NCBI RefSeq assembly: GCF_001705435.1 | Contig: NZ_MDEN01000050.1 | Coordinates: forward strand, 46,437-110,436 | Direction of reading: 5' to 3' | Length of the DNA stretch: 64,000 bases | Origin: Pseudomonas graminis | Lineage (GTDB): Bacteria; Pseudomonadota; Gammaproteobacteria; Pseudomonadales; Pseudomonadaceae | Shown here: positions 43,172 to 50,924 of the stretch, piece by piece | Numbering within the stretch: position 1 is the stretch's first letter | How the letters are laid out: each line of letters starts with the position of its first letter | The notes under the pieces: model-generated | What the model saw: only the letters and a program-made list of their open reading frames with translations | Told to the model about the DNA's origin: nothing | Databases searched by the model: none | Program-made: the position numbers and the translations under genes

Positions 43172-44031
43172 AGATTCTCCCGGGGCGCCTCGGGCGTGCG
43201 ACTCTAGCTGTCCTGCTGCTCGCAGCGACACTGGTCACAGGCACCGCCATGTTTTACGTCACCACGCAAAAACGGCTGGACCCTGGCATCGTTGGCATCG
43301 TCTGGCAGCCCGATAACAAAACAGTGGGCATCAAGGGGCAATGGGACCAGCTCGGAGCCAAAGAATTGTTGGTGCAATGGACCGTGGTGGACGATCAGGC
43401 GTTTGTGCCTGGCACCGGTCTGCCCAGCGTGCCGGTCCTGCCCGATTGGGCACGTATCGCCAAAGAGCCCTGGGCTCAGGATGTGATTATCGGCCTGGCG
43501 GGATACTTCAGCGAAAACCGCTCCCGGGACAACATTGAGCAACTGGCGGCCGTCTCGGAGCGCATCGCTAAACTGCCGACGCCGCTGCACGTCACCGGCT
43601 ACTACTTCCCGGCCGAAGTCGACCCCAGCTGGACCCGTGCCAAGGAGCTGCCTGCGCTGCTGGCCAAGCTTCCGCGTCCGTTGTGGATCAGCGTCTATGA
43701 CGGCGCCAACATCGGCCCGGCCGCCACAGCAGACTGGCTCAAGCAATGGCTGCCAGACGACATCGGCGTGTTCTTTCAGGACGGCGTCGGGGTCTACGCC
43801 CGTACTGCACCGGTAGCCCGCACCTACGCCGACACCCTGCGTGAACGCTTGGGCAAGGACCGCGTGCGCATCATCGTCGAAGCCTTCCGCCCCAACTACG
43901 GCGGCGGTTTCCGCTCCGCAACGGCCGCCGAACTCAAACCGCAGCTCGCCGCCTATGACGGCTACCCGCTGTACCTGTTCGATGGCCCGCATTACGTGAC
44001 GCCGGCGTTGGTGAAAGCGTTGGCGAAGTAA
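43168..44031 (+). CDS. Membrane-anchored glycosidase-like (TIM-barrel) protein
   Basis: A 287-residue protein beginning at TTG 43168, which overlaps the upstream stop by 4 bases; the first ATG (43249) would remove the membrane anchor (LAVLLLAATLVTGTAMFYV). The soluble part (GIVWQPDNKTVGIKGQWDQLG ... LHVTGYYFPAEVD ... PLWISVYDGANIG ... GVFFQDGVGV ... RIIVEAFRP) alternates strands ending in aromatic/acidic residues, like a (beta/alpha)8 barrel of DUF4434/glycoside-hydrolase type. Glutamates in YYFPAEVD and IIVEAF are candidate catalytic acids. It could trim or release the polymer, as many exopolysaccharide operons encode a hydrolase. The role is inference. Confidence 0.7.
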   Translation: MKILPGRLGRATLAVLLLAATLVTGTAMFYVTTQKRLDPGIVGIVWQPDNKTVGIKGQWDQLGAKELLVQWTVVDDQAFVPGTGLPSVPVLPDWARIAKEPWAQDVIIGLAGYFSENRSRDNIEQLAAVSERIAKLPTPLHVTGYYFPAEVDPSWTRAKELPALLAKLPRPLWISVYDGANIGPAATADWLKQWLPDDIGVFFQDGVGVYARTAPVARTYADTLRERLGKDRVRIIVEAFRPNYGGGFRSATAAELKPQLAAYDGYPLYLFDGPHYVTPALVKALAK

Positions 44032-44063
44032 TTATTCACGTCCCGTTTCGCGCGTGGGAGAAA

Positions 44064-44834
44064 TCACCAGACGATGGGGGTGTCGTCCCAGGCCCAAAAG
44101 GTCCCGCTGTCGGCCGGCCCATGTGCGCCCACCACCTCAAGAATACGGTCCGCCGAGAACGCCGGTTCGAACAACTGGCCCTCAGGCACGTTCCCCTGGA
44201 ATGGCCGGGACAGCTCGGTGTCAGTGGTGCCTGGGTGTATGGCCAGGACAGTCGAGGCAGGGTTCAACCGTTTCAGTTCGATGCTGGCCGTGTGCAGCAA
44301 CTGGTTGAGCGCCGCTTTGCTGGCTCTGTAGCTGTACCAGCCTCCCAATCGGTTATCGCCAATTGAACCAACCCTCGCCGAGAGCGCCGCGAAGGTAGAA
44401 GGTTGTTTGCGCAATAAAGGGAGGAGGTGTTTAAGCAGCAGGATCGGCGCGAACGTGTTGGTCCCAAAGCTGGCTTGCAGGCTCGCAAGCGTCAACTGGG
44501 CCAGACCCTTTTCTGGTTTTGCGCCGTCCTGATGAAGAATGCCCAGCGCGCTGATAACCAGGTGCAGATGGTCGCGTCCGGCAAGCGTCTCGCTCACGAG
44601 CGCTTCGAGGGATTGCTCATTGCGCGCGTCGCAGTCGACTCGTTTCAGGCGCTGGCCATAGCGTTCTGCAAGCGCTGCCAGTTCTGAGGAGGTGCTGGCG
44701 TTTCGCGACACTCCCCATACCTGCGTCACATCATCGCGAGCCAGCAACGCCGCGCACAGTGCCAGGCCAATACCTCGGCTGGCGCCGCATATCAGCACAT
44801 GAGCTTCGCTGTTCAGTTCAGGTATCAAACGCAT
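44064..44834 (-). CDS. Short-chain dehydrogenase/reductase (C-factor-like)
   Basis: A 256-residue SDR convergent with the polysaccharide operon. It has LICGASRGIGLALCAALL at residues 13-30, an SALG-type stretch after beta4, and YxxxK in WYSYRASKAALNQLLHTAS. It ends with GTFWAWDDTPIVW, a C-terminus seen in CsgA/C-factor-like SDRs. AAGGTG precedes the ATG at 44834. Substrate unknown, with no obvious link to its neighbours. Confidence 0.88.
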   Translation of the reverse strand: MRLIPELNSEAHVLICGASRGIGLALCAALLARDDVTQVWGVSRNASTSSELAALAERYGQRLKRVDCDARNEQSLEALVSETLAGRDHLHLVISALGILHQDGAKPEKGLAQLTLASLQASFGTNTFAPILLLKHLLPLLRKQPSTFAALSARVGSIGDNRLGGWYSYRASKAALNQLLHTASIELKRLNPASTVLAIHPGTTDTELSRPFQGNVPEGQLFEPAFSADRILEVVGAHGPADSGTFWAWDDTPIVW

Positions 44835-45011
44835 AAGGCACCTTGAGGGGCGTGGCTGAAGTGTTTTTATGACCCTGAGTCAGGTTTTGACGTTCAGGTT
44901 TCGTGGCGTTCGGTTATGGACTAGCCTCTTCGCCAACCGTGATCATGGCACAGGACATTGGCTCATTCTCATGGGCGCTCTACACGCCTTACCCTGGAGA
45001 TAAAATCATTT

Positions 45012-45833
45012 ATGGAAAATAAACTGGCCTCCAAGACAGCCGTCGTTACCGGCGCGGCTCAAGGCATCGGTGCCGCCATTGCAAAACTCTTCGTGCAAGA
45101 AGGTTGCTTCGTTTACGTCACGGATATCAACGAAGCGCGTGGTCGTGCGGTTGTAAGCGCGTTGGGGGGGCGCGCCTGTTTTCTGCGTCTGGATGTGCGG
45201 CGTGAAGAAGATTGGCAACGATTGGCCGGGCAGATTTCAAATGACGGCCGCCGTTGGGATGTTCTCGTGAATAACGCGGGCATCACCGGATTCGAGGATG
45301 GCGCTGTGCGGCATGACCCGGAACATGCACGGCTGGAAGATTGGCGTTCGGTGCATCAAACCAATCTCGACGGGGTATTCCTCGGATGCAAATACGCCAT
45401 TCGCTCCATGCGCCCGTCAGGCGCCGGTTCCATCGTCAACATCTCCTCTCGCTCCGGTCTGGTGGGTATTCCAGGTGCCGCCGCGTATGCGTCGTCCAAA
45501 GCTGCCGTTCGCAATCACACTAAAACGGTGGCGCTTTACTGCGCCGAACAAGGGCTGAAGGTTAGATGCAACTCGATACACCCGGCGGCCATTCTGACCC
45601 CCATGTGGGAACCCATGTTAGGCAGCGATGCCGGTCGCGAAGCGCGAATGGCTGCGCTGGTTCGAGACACGCCGCTCAGGCGATTCGGAATGCCTGAAGA
45701 GGTGGCCGCTCTGGCCTTGTTGCTCGCGTCGGATGAAGCCACGTACATCACGGGCAGTGAGTTCAACGTTGATGGTGGGCTGTTGGCCGGAACGGCTGCG
45801 ACTCCCGCAATCGTAGGTGACAGCGAAACCTAG
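45012..45833 (+). CDS. Short-chain dehydrogenase/reductase (classical, NAD-type)
   Basis: A 273-residue classical [18 protein letters not shown] at residues 12-26, DINEAR after beta2 (acidic, favouring NAD), [39 protein letters not shown] with Ser and YxxxK, and the C-terminal [16 protein letters not shown]. It resembles 3-alpha/beta-hydroxysteroid or cyclohexanol dehydrogenase-like SDRs, but the substrate is undetermined. The ATG at 45012 has GGAGA upstream; 44958 adds 18 residues without support. It is followed by the hrp-box promoter of the next operon. Confidence 0.9.
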   Translation: MENKLASKTAVVTGAAQGIGAAIAKLFVQEGCFVYVTDINEARGRAVVSALGGRACFLRLDVRREEDWQRLAGQISNDGRRWDVLVNNAGITGFEDGAVRHDPEHARLEDWRSVHQTNLDGVFLGCKYAIRSMRPSGAGSIVNISSRSGLVGIPGAAAYASSKAAVRNHTKTVALYCAEQGLKVRCNSIHPAAILTPMWEPMLGSDAGREARMAALVRDTPLRRFGMPEEVAALALLLASDEATYITGSEFNVDGGLLAGTAATPAIVGDSET

Positions 45834-45935
45834 GCATTAATGTCGCGGGGGCGGGAGACGGTTCTGCCCGATAACGGGCCATCGCTGGCAGCAGCCTTTG
45901 ACCCCTCGGCAGTACAAAAATGTAGTACATGGCGG

Positions 45936-45964
45936 GGAACCGATCTGCGTGCTGGTACCACACA
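45936..45964 (+). promoter_or_regulatory. hrp box (HrpL-dependent promoter) of the chaperone/effector operon
   Basis: GGAACC at 45936-45941, a 16-base spacer, and CCACACA at 45958-45964: an exact match to the P. syringae hrp-box consensus. It lies 98 bases upstream of the ATG at 46063 and on the same strand. Confidence 0.9.
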
Positions 45965-46062
45965 CAGCTACGAACATGCCTTGCCTACTTGTAACGCCCT
46001 TGGTAGCAGCTTTCCACGTGCCAGGGCGCTTTAGAAGAAGGCGCTGACGGATTGGTGATTTC

Positions 46063-47088
46063 ATGCTCACAGACCCCAACCTGCGTTTTTCTACGCCGTC
46101 TCGCTCGCCCCGGGCCCGCAATGCGCCCGCCGACACGACGCTAAACGGCCTCCCGCCAATGGGGGACGACACCCGCTCCTGGCTGACCGAAGTGGCCCGC
46201 GCACTGGGCCTGTCGCCCCAGTCAGCCGCCACTTTCACACGCTACGGCATGCTGACGCTGTCACCCTTGAACGTGGTGATGGTCCGCCAGCAAGAGGAAC
46301 CGCCCAGATGGTCCCTGCTGGGGTTCATTCAGTCGCCGACCGGGATCAGCCCTTTGCTTTGGCGCGAGGCCCTGCTGCGCGCCAACTGCGTGAGCATGGC
46401 CCTGGACACCTGCGTGTGGGCCCAGGATGCAAGCGGCGCCACGCTGCTGGTCAAGCAATTGCCCTTCTACCACCATAACGACAGCCAGGCGCTGATCAAG
46501 GCCCTCGAGCAGATGCAAGCGCTGGGGGCCAGCCTGCTGGTCACGCTGATAGCCGCCGCCAACGCCGGCGAGAATCCTCCCGAACAGCCCTCGGCGGATA
46601 TGGCACCGGCCAACTCGCAATTGGCGCAGCTGGGCGAGAAGGTCGACGCCATCGCTCAGCAGCAGATCAACGACCAGTGGCACCGACCTTTGCTTGAGCG
46701 GGCCTTCACTGCTCTTCAAGTGCCGCTGCCAGGCCAGGCGTTCGGTAGCGTGGGCTCGCTTAAGGTGAATGATCGCTACATCGACATCATCGCCGACCCC
46801 GACCAACGCCACCTGTTGCTCAGCACGCCGGTGGCGGTTGCCCTGAACGGCAATGAGCAACGCGGCGCGGCGTTGCAGAGCAATCTGTACTTGATGACCG
46901 GCGCCCAATGTGGCGTCGCCCTGGCACCGGCTGGCGCCAGTCTGCAAGCGCGCTGGGACAGTACTGGGCTCGATGGCGACGACCTGGCGAGCTGGCTGGT
47001 GCATTTCGTGACCCTGGCCGTTGGCATTGACAGTAATCAGCGGCCTGGGGCTACCTCCGGCAGGCGTTTGAACGGGAGCAATATCTGA
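46063..47088 (+). CDS. Tandem type III chaperone-like protein
   Basis: A 341-residue acidic-to-neutral protein in the position of a dedicated effector chaperone, between an hrp box and a large effector-like gene. After a disordered 35-residue leader, residues about 45-165 follow the CesT-like pattern (LTLSPLNVVMV ... LLWREALLRANCVSMAL ... WAQDASGATLLVKQLPF ... ALIKALEQMQALGASLLVTL). A second unit at about 205-330 repeats the order (LLERAFTALQVPLPGQAF ... YIDIIADPDQRHLLLSTPVAV ... LQSNLYLMTGAQCGVALAP ... DDLASWLVHFVTLAVG). Single CesT chaperones are 120-160 residues, so this looks like two fused copies. Assignment rests on pattern and context, not on an alignment. Confidence 0.65.
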   Translation: MLTDPNLRFSTPSRSPRARNAPADTTLNGLPPMGDDTRSWLTEVARALGLSPQSAATFTRYGMLTLSPLNVVMVRQQEEPPRWSLLGFIQSPTGISPLLWREALLRANCVSMALDTCVWAQDASGATLLVKQLPFYHHNDSQALIKALEQMQALGASLLVTLIAAANAGENPPEQPSADMAPANSQLAQLGEKVDAIAQQQINDQWHRPLLERAFTALQVPLPGQAFGSVGSLKVNDRYIDIIADPDQRHLLLSTPVAVALNGNEQRGAALQSNLYLMTGAQCGVALAPAGASLQARWDSTGLDGDDLASWLVHFVTLAVGIDSNQRPGATSGRRLNGSNI

Positions 47089-49103
47089 TGGTTGGCGGCA
47101 TTGGCAATAACCACGTTACGGCCCCTCTACTGCCCAGCACGCAGCCGTCTGCAGGCAACGCAGGCAATGCGGGCAATGCGGGGCATCAACCACCTACTCT
47201 GCAGGACCGCTTGCGCAACGCTGGTCACTCGGCATTGGCGACGGGTGGCATGCTCATTGACGATACGCGGAACAGCCTGCCCTCGGGCCGCACCATGGGC
47301 GCCATGGCGGGGCACGCGTTGCAACAGGCGGTGACTTGCGGGGCCACGACCTTCGCCCGCGAAGAAGTGTTCATGCATGCCTACAATGCCATGCTGCCAA
47401 TACTTCAGGACCAGGGTGCCCCGGCATTGATGGCCGCCCAAGTGGCGGTGTCGGGCACCAAGATCGCGGCGAACCTCTATCGTCATTCACGCCTGGACCA
47501 CCCGGATCCGGAAGCGGGGGTGAGGGGCCACTTTGGGCTCAGCCCCGAGCAGTGGCAGAGCAAGACGCCGACTGAAAAAGCCGCGCTCACAGCCGAACAT
47601 AAGAGCGACTCGCGCAATGTGACGCGCAACGAGATCGTGGCCGACGCCGCTTTTCTGGTGATGTCCGCGCTGAGCCACAGCCATGGCGATGGCGCCCTGG
47701 CTGCCCGGGTGCTGGCGACCCAGATGCGCAATCTGACCTACGCCGCCAGCCGCGAAACCTTGCAGGCGACCGTCTCCACGACCACCAGCAGCAACGGCAC
47801 GAGCACCCATGGTGTCAATTCCGATCATATGAACGCCAATGCCTGGACGTACTCAGCGATGACCCTGGCCATGGGTTACCTGCAAGATGCGGTGATCGGC
47901 CATGCCTTGCCCGCCGGGCAATCGGCGGCGGGCCCAACGGTTAATGATGAGCATGGCAAACCACTGACCGGCGCGGCGCTCAACAGCGCGATCAACACGG
48001 TGGCGGGCATACGCGCCTTGGCTAACACCGCGATCGAGACAGTGGATGCCTACCGGGGCAAGCACGCCAGCCTTGCTGAAGTGGGCGATACGCAAAAGCT
48101 TCAGACCGATGCAAGCAAATTGTTACCGCTCAAGGACTATGAGCGTTTGCTTGACCATTCTCCTGCGCGCTTGAGCTGGAACAATATTTCAGGGGCCCTG
48201 CCCCTGGCGCTGGACACTCTGACCAAGGGCAAGGTCTCGCCCGCTGTGTCTCAGTTCTTTAATAACGCTGGCGCCGCTGCCATGTTTGGTTTGACCTACG
48301 AAACGGTCAACAAGACCTACAATGCCCATGCCACCAACCGGGCTGCCCGCGCCGCATTGAACACCGGTAGCCCCCAGACTACCGGCGGCCAGGCGGGTGT
48401 TACCGCCACGGTAGCACCGGCGCAAGTGCAGCCAACTCCAACTGCACCGGCGCAAGTGCAGCCAACTCCAACTGCACCGGCGCAAGCGCAGCCAGCTCCA
48501 GTCGCGCCGGCGCAAGCGCAGCCGGCTCCAACTGCACCGGCGCAAGCGCAGCCAGCTCCAGTCGCGCCGGCGCAAGCGCAGCCAACTCCAATTGCACCGG
48601 CGCAAGTGCAGCCGGCTCCAACTGCACCGGCGCAAGCGCAGCCAGCTCCAGTAGCACCGGCGCAAGCGCAGCCAACTCCAATTGCGCCGGCGCCTGTCGC
48701 CCAGCCGGTTCCAGCCCAACCTGCCCAGGCCCCGCAACCAGCCGTCCAGGCCAGCACACTTGCCCCGGCAACACCGGCGAGCCGAACTGCACCCAAACCA
48801 GCGCAAGTGCCGACCTCCGCCTTGGCCCAAGCCTCTATGAGGTCTCAAGCCCGTTTTGCTAATGTGGGCGTAGGCCAATCGTCCGCGGGCCCTGCCCGTT
48901 CGCCGGCCGCCGTGGCTGCCGGTGCCGCTGCCATTGCTCGTGCCGCCGCTGCCGCTCGACCCGCGCCCATGCCCACATCGACGCCGACCGCCGCTCAAGC
49001 CGCCGCTGCCTTAGCCACACCTGTCGAGCCAAGCGATGCGGCAGCGCCTGCACCTGAGAGCATAAATATGGACTTGGCAGACAGCTCGAGCGGGAAGCCG
49101 TAA
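47088..49103 (+). CDS. Candidate HrpL-regulated type III effector with decapeptide repeats
   Basis: A 671-residue protein whose ATG overlaps the upstream stop (TGATG), so it is coupled to the chaperone-like gene. The first 45 residues are rich in Asn, Gly, Ala and Pro with no acidic residue, as in type III signals. Residues about 45-420 are a largely helical globular region (for example ALQQAVTCGATTFAREEVFMHAYNAMLPIL). Nine copies of a 10-residue Pro/Gln/Ala repeat (about 445-534) and a Pro/Ala-rich C-terminus follow. No signal peptide, no membrane anchor and no catalytic motif I recognise. I cannot assign it to a named Hop family. The tail downstream looks degenerate, so the native C-terminus may be altered. 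Confidence 0.7.
   Translation: MVGGIGNNHVTAPLLPSTQPSAGNAGNAGNAGHQPPTLQDRLRNAGHSALATGGMLIDDTRNSLPSGRTMGAMAGHALQQAVTCGATTFAREEVFMHAYNAMLPILQDQGAPALMAAQVAVSGTKIAANLYRHSRLDHPDPEAGVRGHFGLSPEQWQSKTPTEKAALTAEHKSDSRNVTRNEIVADAAFLVMSALSHSHGDGALAARVLATQMRNLTYAASRETLQATVSTTTSSNGTSTHGVNSDHMNANAWTYSAMTLAMGYLQDAVIGHALPAGQSAAGPTVNDEHGKPLTGAALNSAINTVAGIRALANTAIETVDAYRGKHASLAEVGDTQKLQTDASKLLPLKDYERLLDHSPARLSWNNISGALPLALDTLTKGKVSPAVSQFFNNAGAAAMFGLTYETVNKTYNAHATNRAARAALNTGSPQTTGGQAGVTATVAPAQVQPTPTAPAQVQPTPTAPAQAQPAPVAPAQAQPAPTAPAQAQPAPVAPAQAQPTPIAPAQVQPAPTAPAQAQPAPVAPAQAQPTPIAPAPVAQPVPAQPAQAPQPAVQASTLAPATPASRTAPKPAQVPTSALAQASMRSQARFANVGVGQSSAGPARSPAAVAAGAAAIARAAAAARPAPMPTSTPTAAQAAAALATPVEPSDAAAPAPESINMDLADSSSGKP
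48421..48690 (+). repeat. Nine 30-bp in-frame tandem repeats inside the effector gene
   Basis: A 30-base unit (CGCAAGTGCAGCCAACTCCA plus 10 bases) is repeated nine times without length change, encoding AQ(V/A)QP(T/A)P(T/V/I)AP. Copies differ mainly by a few third-position or single-residue changes, which points to recent expansion. The repeat produces long artificial open frames on the other strand. Confidence 0.95.
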
Positions 49104-49127
49104 TCGGCAGGGGGATGTCAGCGTGCG

Positions 49128-49295
49128 GTGAAGGTACCTACCCGATCCGCCGCCTCCATCATCAGCAAGATCAAGCTGGCCAAGACCGGGCAGGGCGGGG
49201 CCTCGGGGATCTGGGGCCCAATCCAAACACCGATTACCGGCAAGATGATCGATACCATCACCCGCAGACCCCGGGTTATTTTGCCCGCCCGTTAG
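49128..49295 (+). pseudogene. Short open frame, possible severed tail of an effector gene
   Basis: A 55-codon frame (GTG 49128) in the same reading frame as the effector, 24 bases beyond its TAA. It reads VKVPTRSAASIISKIKLAKT ... GIWGPIQTPITGKMIDTI. The phase is continuous with the upstream gene, so it may be a former C-terminus cut off by the stop at 49101, or a gene fragment. No ribosome site is convincing. The sequence from 49296 to 49549 shows no gene I can support. Confidence 0.35.
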
Positions 49296-49549
49296 TTGCG
49301 ATGGCCGGCCCGGAAGAGGCCCCGATTTACCTCCGACGCGTGCTGCGACGGGATATCGTTTCGAAGATGGTTCATGATTCCCCAGAGTGTGTTTTTTGTT
49401 CTGCAACGCTTATGTCGCAGCCATCGCGTGTGTTGGGGCGCCTGCTGAAACTACAAGTGCTTATAGGTCGCGGATCGAAAGGTCAGTACATGCAACCGCC
49501 GACATTTGGCTGCCACCTTGAGCGGCTGCAATTGGCCGGTAGCGGACCC

Positions 49550-50023
49550 TCAGACCCACTCATGCTCAGTCAGCCGTAAGAATTCTGACAGTGCTTCTTC
49601 AAATTGCCCTCGATGGAATGACGCTCGCGGATTCATCTCATTCCAGGCAACCGCAGTGATTACGCCGGCAACGGTGTTGACCGCTCGACCAAAGCGTTCC
49701 CAGATGACGGTGTCACGGCATATCACTTGCTCAACCACTGCTACCGTGCAGCTCAAGTCCAGGTCATCCGCACAGACCAATAGCGGCACGATTGTCGAGC
49801 AGTCTTCCGTGGCAGGTTCAAGAATCTGCCATGCATAGCGCGAGTGATCTTCATCAGTCAACCAGCCTTGCGCAGGGACGAGGCCCTCAGTGGTGTCGAC
49901 GCCCGCGCCGTCATAGATTACGCCTTTGATCCAGCTTCCAAGCGGGATGGAGTCAACCGTTAGCACCGGGTGCGCGGCTCTTGCGTATTTCGAACGGTAC
50001 ATGGTTGCGCTAATGCTGTTCAT
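49550..50023 (-). CDS. Hypothetical protein, orphan near the effector locus
   Basis: A 157-residue acidic soluble protein (possible internal start at 50002, MYRSKYARAAHPVL). It has no signal peptide or membrane segment. The sequence WLTDEDHSRYAWQILEPATEDCSTIVPLLVCADDLDLSCTVAVVEQV suggests an alpha/beta domain. Small acidic soluble proteins of this kind are often immunity proteins or members of polymorphic-toxin neighbourhoods, but nothing here proves it. I do not recognise the family. Confidence 0.6.
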   Translation of the reverse strand: MNSISATMYRSKYARAAHPVLTVDSIPLGSWIKGVIYDGAGVDTTEGLVPAQGWLTDEDHSRYAWQILEPATEDCSTIVPLLVCADDLDLSCTVAVVEQVICRDTVIWERFGRAVNTVAGVITAVAWNEMNPRASFHRGQFEEALSEFLRLTEHEWV

Positions 50024-50158
50024 GCTGGGCCCAAGCTTTGAATTTCTATGGTGTGGGTATCAGCCTATCAAAAGCTGCGGGCCTGAACCCCGATACCTTA
50101 ATGAATAGAGGAATTTCGCACTGGCCGCTACCGACCCAAAGCTGCCATCCGCTTCTGA

Positions 50159-50638
50159 CTATAGGCTTAATGCACCCACGTCATTCACCAGCGTGCGCCA
50201 GCTATTTTTTGCCTCCTGCTCCGAGGTGAATACTTGCACTTTGGGAGGCCAGAACGCCCCCTCGATTACGATGCATTCCAGGGTAGAGTCCTGAAACGTA
50301 AAGACATAGTGGATAGCACCTTTCATGAACCGCTGTTTATCGTGTCGAGGATGAATGGCGTTCCTCTGCTCAAGCTCTGCTAACCAAGGCGAATTATCTA
50401 TTCGATGAATTTGGTAATGCTTTAGGCCAAGTCCAATGAGCGGATGGCCGCCCAAAGCTTCGTCGTTTGGCGAACCGAACTGGATTTTCATTACTAGCGG
50501 AAAATGAACCACAGCTATTTCTTCCCCACTGGTGTAATACCGTAAACATAGCTGCGTATCCGTGGCGAACACTACTGGTTCAGGCGACGTACTGGGCTGT
50601 GGCCAACAGTCGAGCAGCACTGCGGTCGCTAATGGCAT
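50159..50638 (-). CDS. Hypothetical protein
   Basis: A 159-residue protein if started at the ATG at 50638 (AGGTT upstream); an ATG at 50686 would add 16 residues. It is soluble and mixed alpha/beta: LCLRYYTSGEEIAVVHFPLVMKIQFGSPNDEALGGHPLIGLGLKHYQIHRI, then HYVFTFQDSTLECIVIEG. The DEALGGHPL-x-GLGLKHYQIHRIDNSPW stretch looks conserved in character, but I cannot name the family. It is on the same strand as the gene at 49550, 136 bases away, so the two may be cotranscribed. The 50639-50924 spacer shows no gene. Confidence 0.62.
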   Translation of the reverse strand: MPLATAVLLDCWPQPSTSPEPVVFATDTQLCLRYYTSGEEIAVVHFPLVMKIQFGSPNDEALGGHPLIGLGLKHYQIHRIDNSPWLAELEQRNAIHPRHDKQRFMKGAIHYVFTFQDSTLECIVIEGAFWPPKVQVFTSEQEAKNSWRTLVNDVGALSL

Positions 50639-50924
50639 GCGGGAACCTGATGAATGAATGGGGTATAAACAGAGTGCGAGAGCCACTCGTTATCGTCAAA
50701 CCTTTCTGAAGAAGGGCAAGTTATTTACCGGAATCCCGCCTGGATGATTTTGCTTCGGCGACTGGCTGTTCGAGCCTGGGCCGGTTCAACAACCAATCGC
50801 CCGTTCCGGCCTCCAAGATCTCGGCGCTCTGCCATGCCGCATGGACGCTGACGCCGTCCATCGCAGCTCAGACATGCTACCTTCACCCGACATCGATCAC
50901 TGCTTCCTCTAGGGAGAATGTCCC

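Noticed and set aside
48421..48690. CRISPR array
   Set aside because: Direct repeats have no unique spacers and encode a continuous in-frame peptide.
48189..48998. Minus-strand frames rich in Trp/Ser/Arg/Leu or Ala/Gly/Cys opposite the effector
   Set aside because: They are produced by reading the 30-bp repeats backwards; no ribosome site and no independent support.
49440..49550. Possible mobile-element border next to the effector
   Set aside because: No inverted terminal repeats, target duplication or transposase sequence could be identified.
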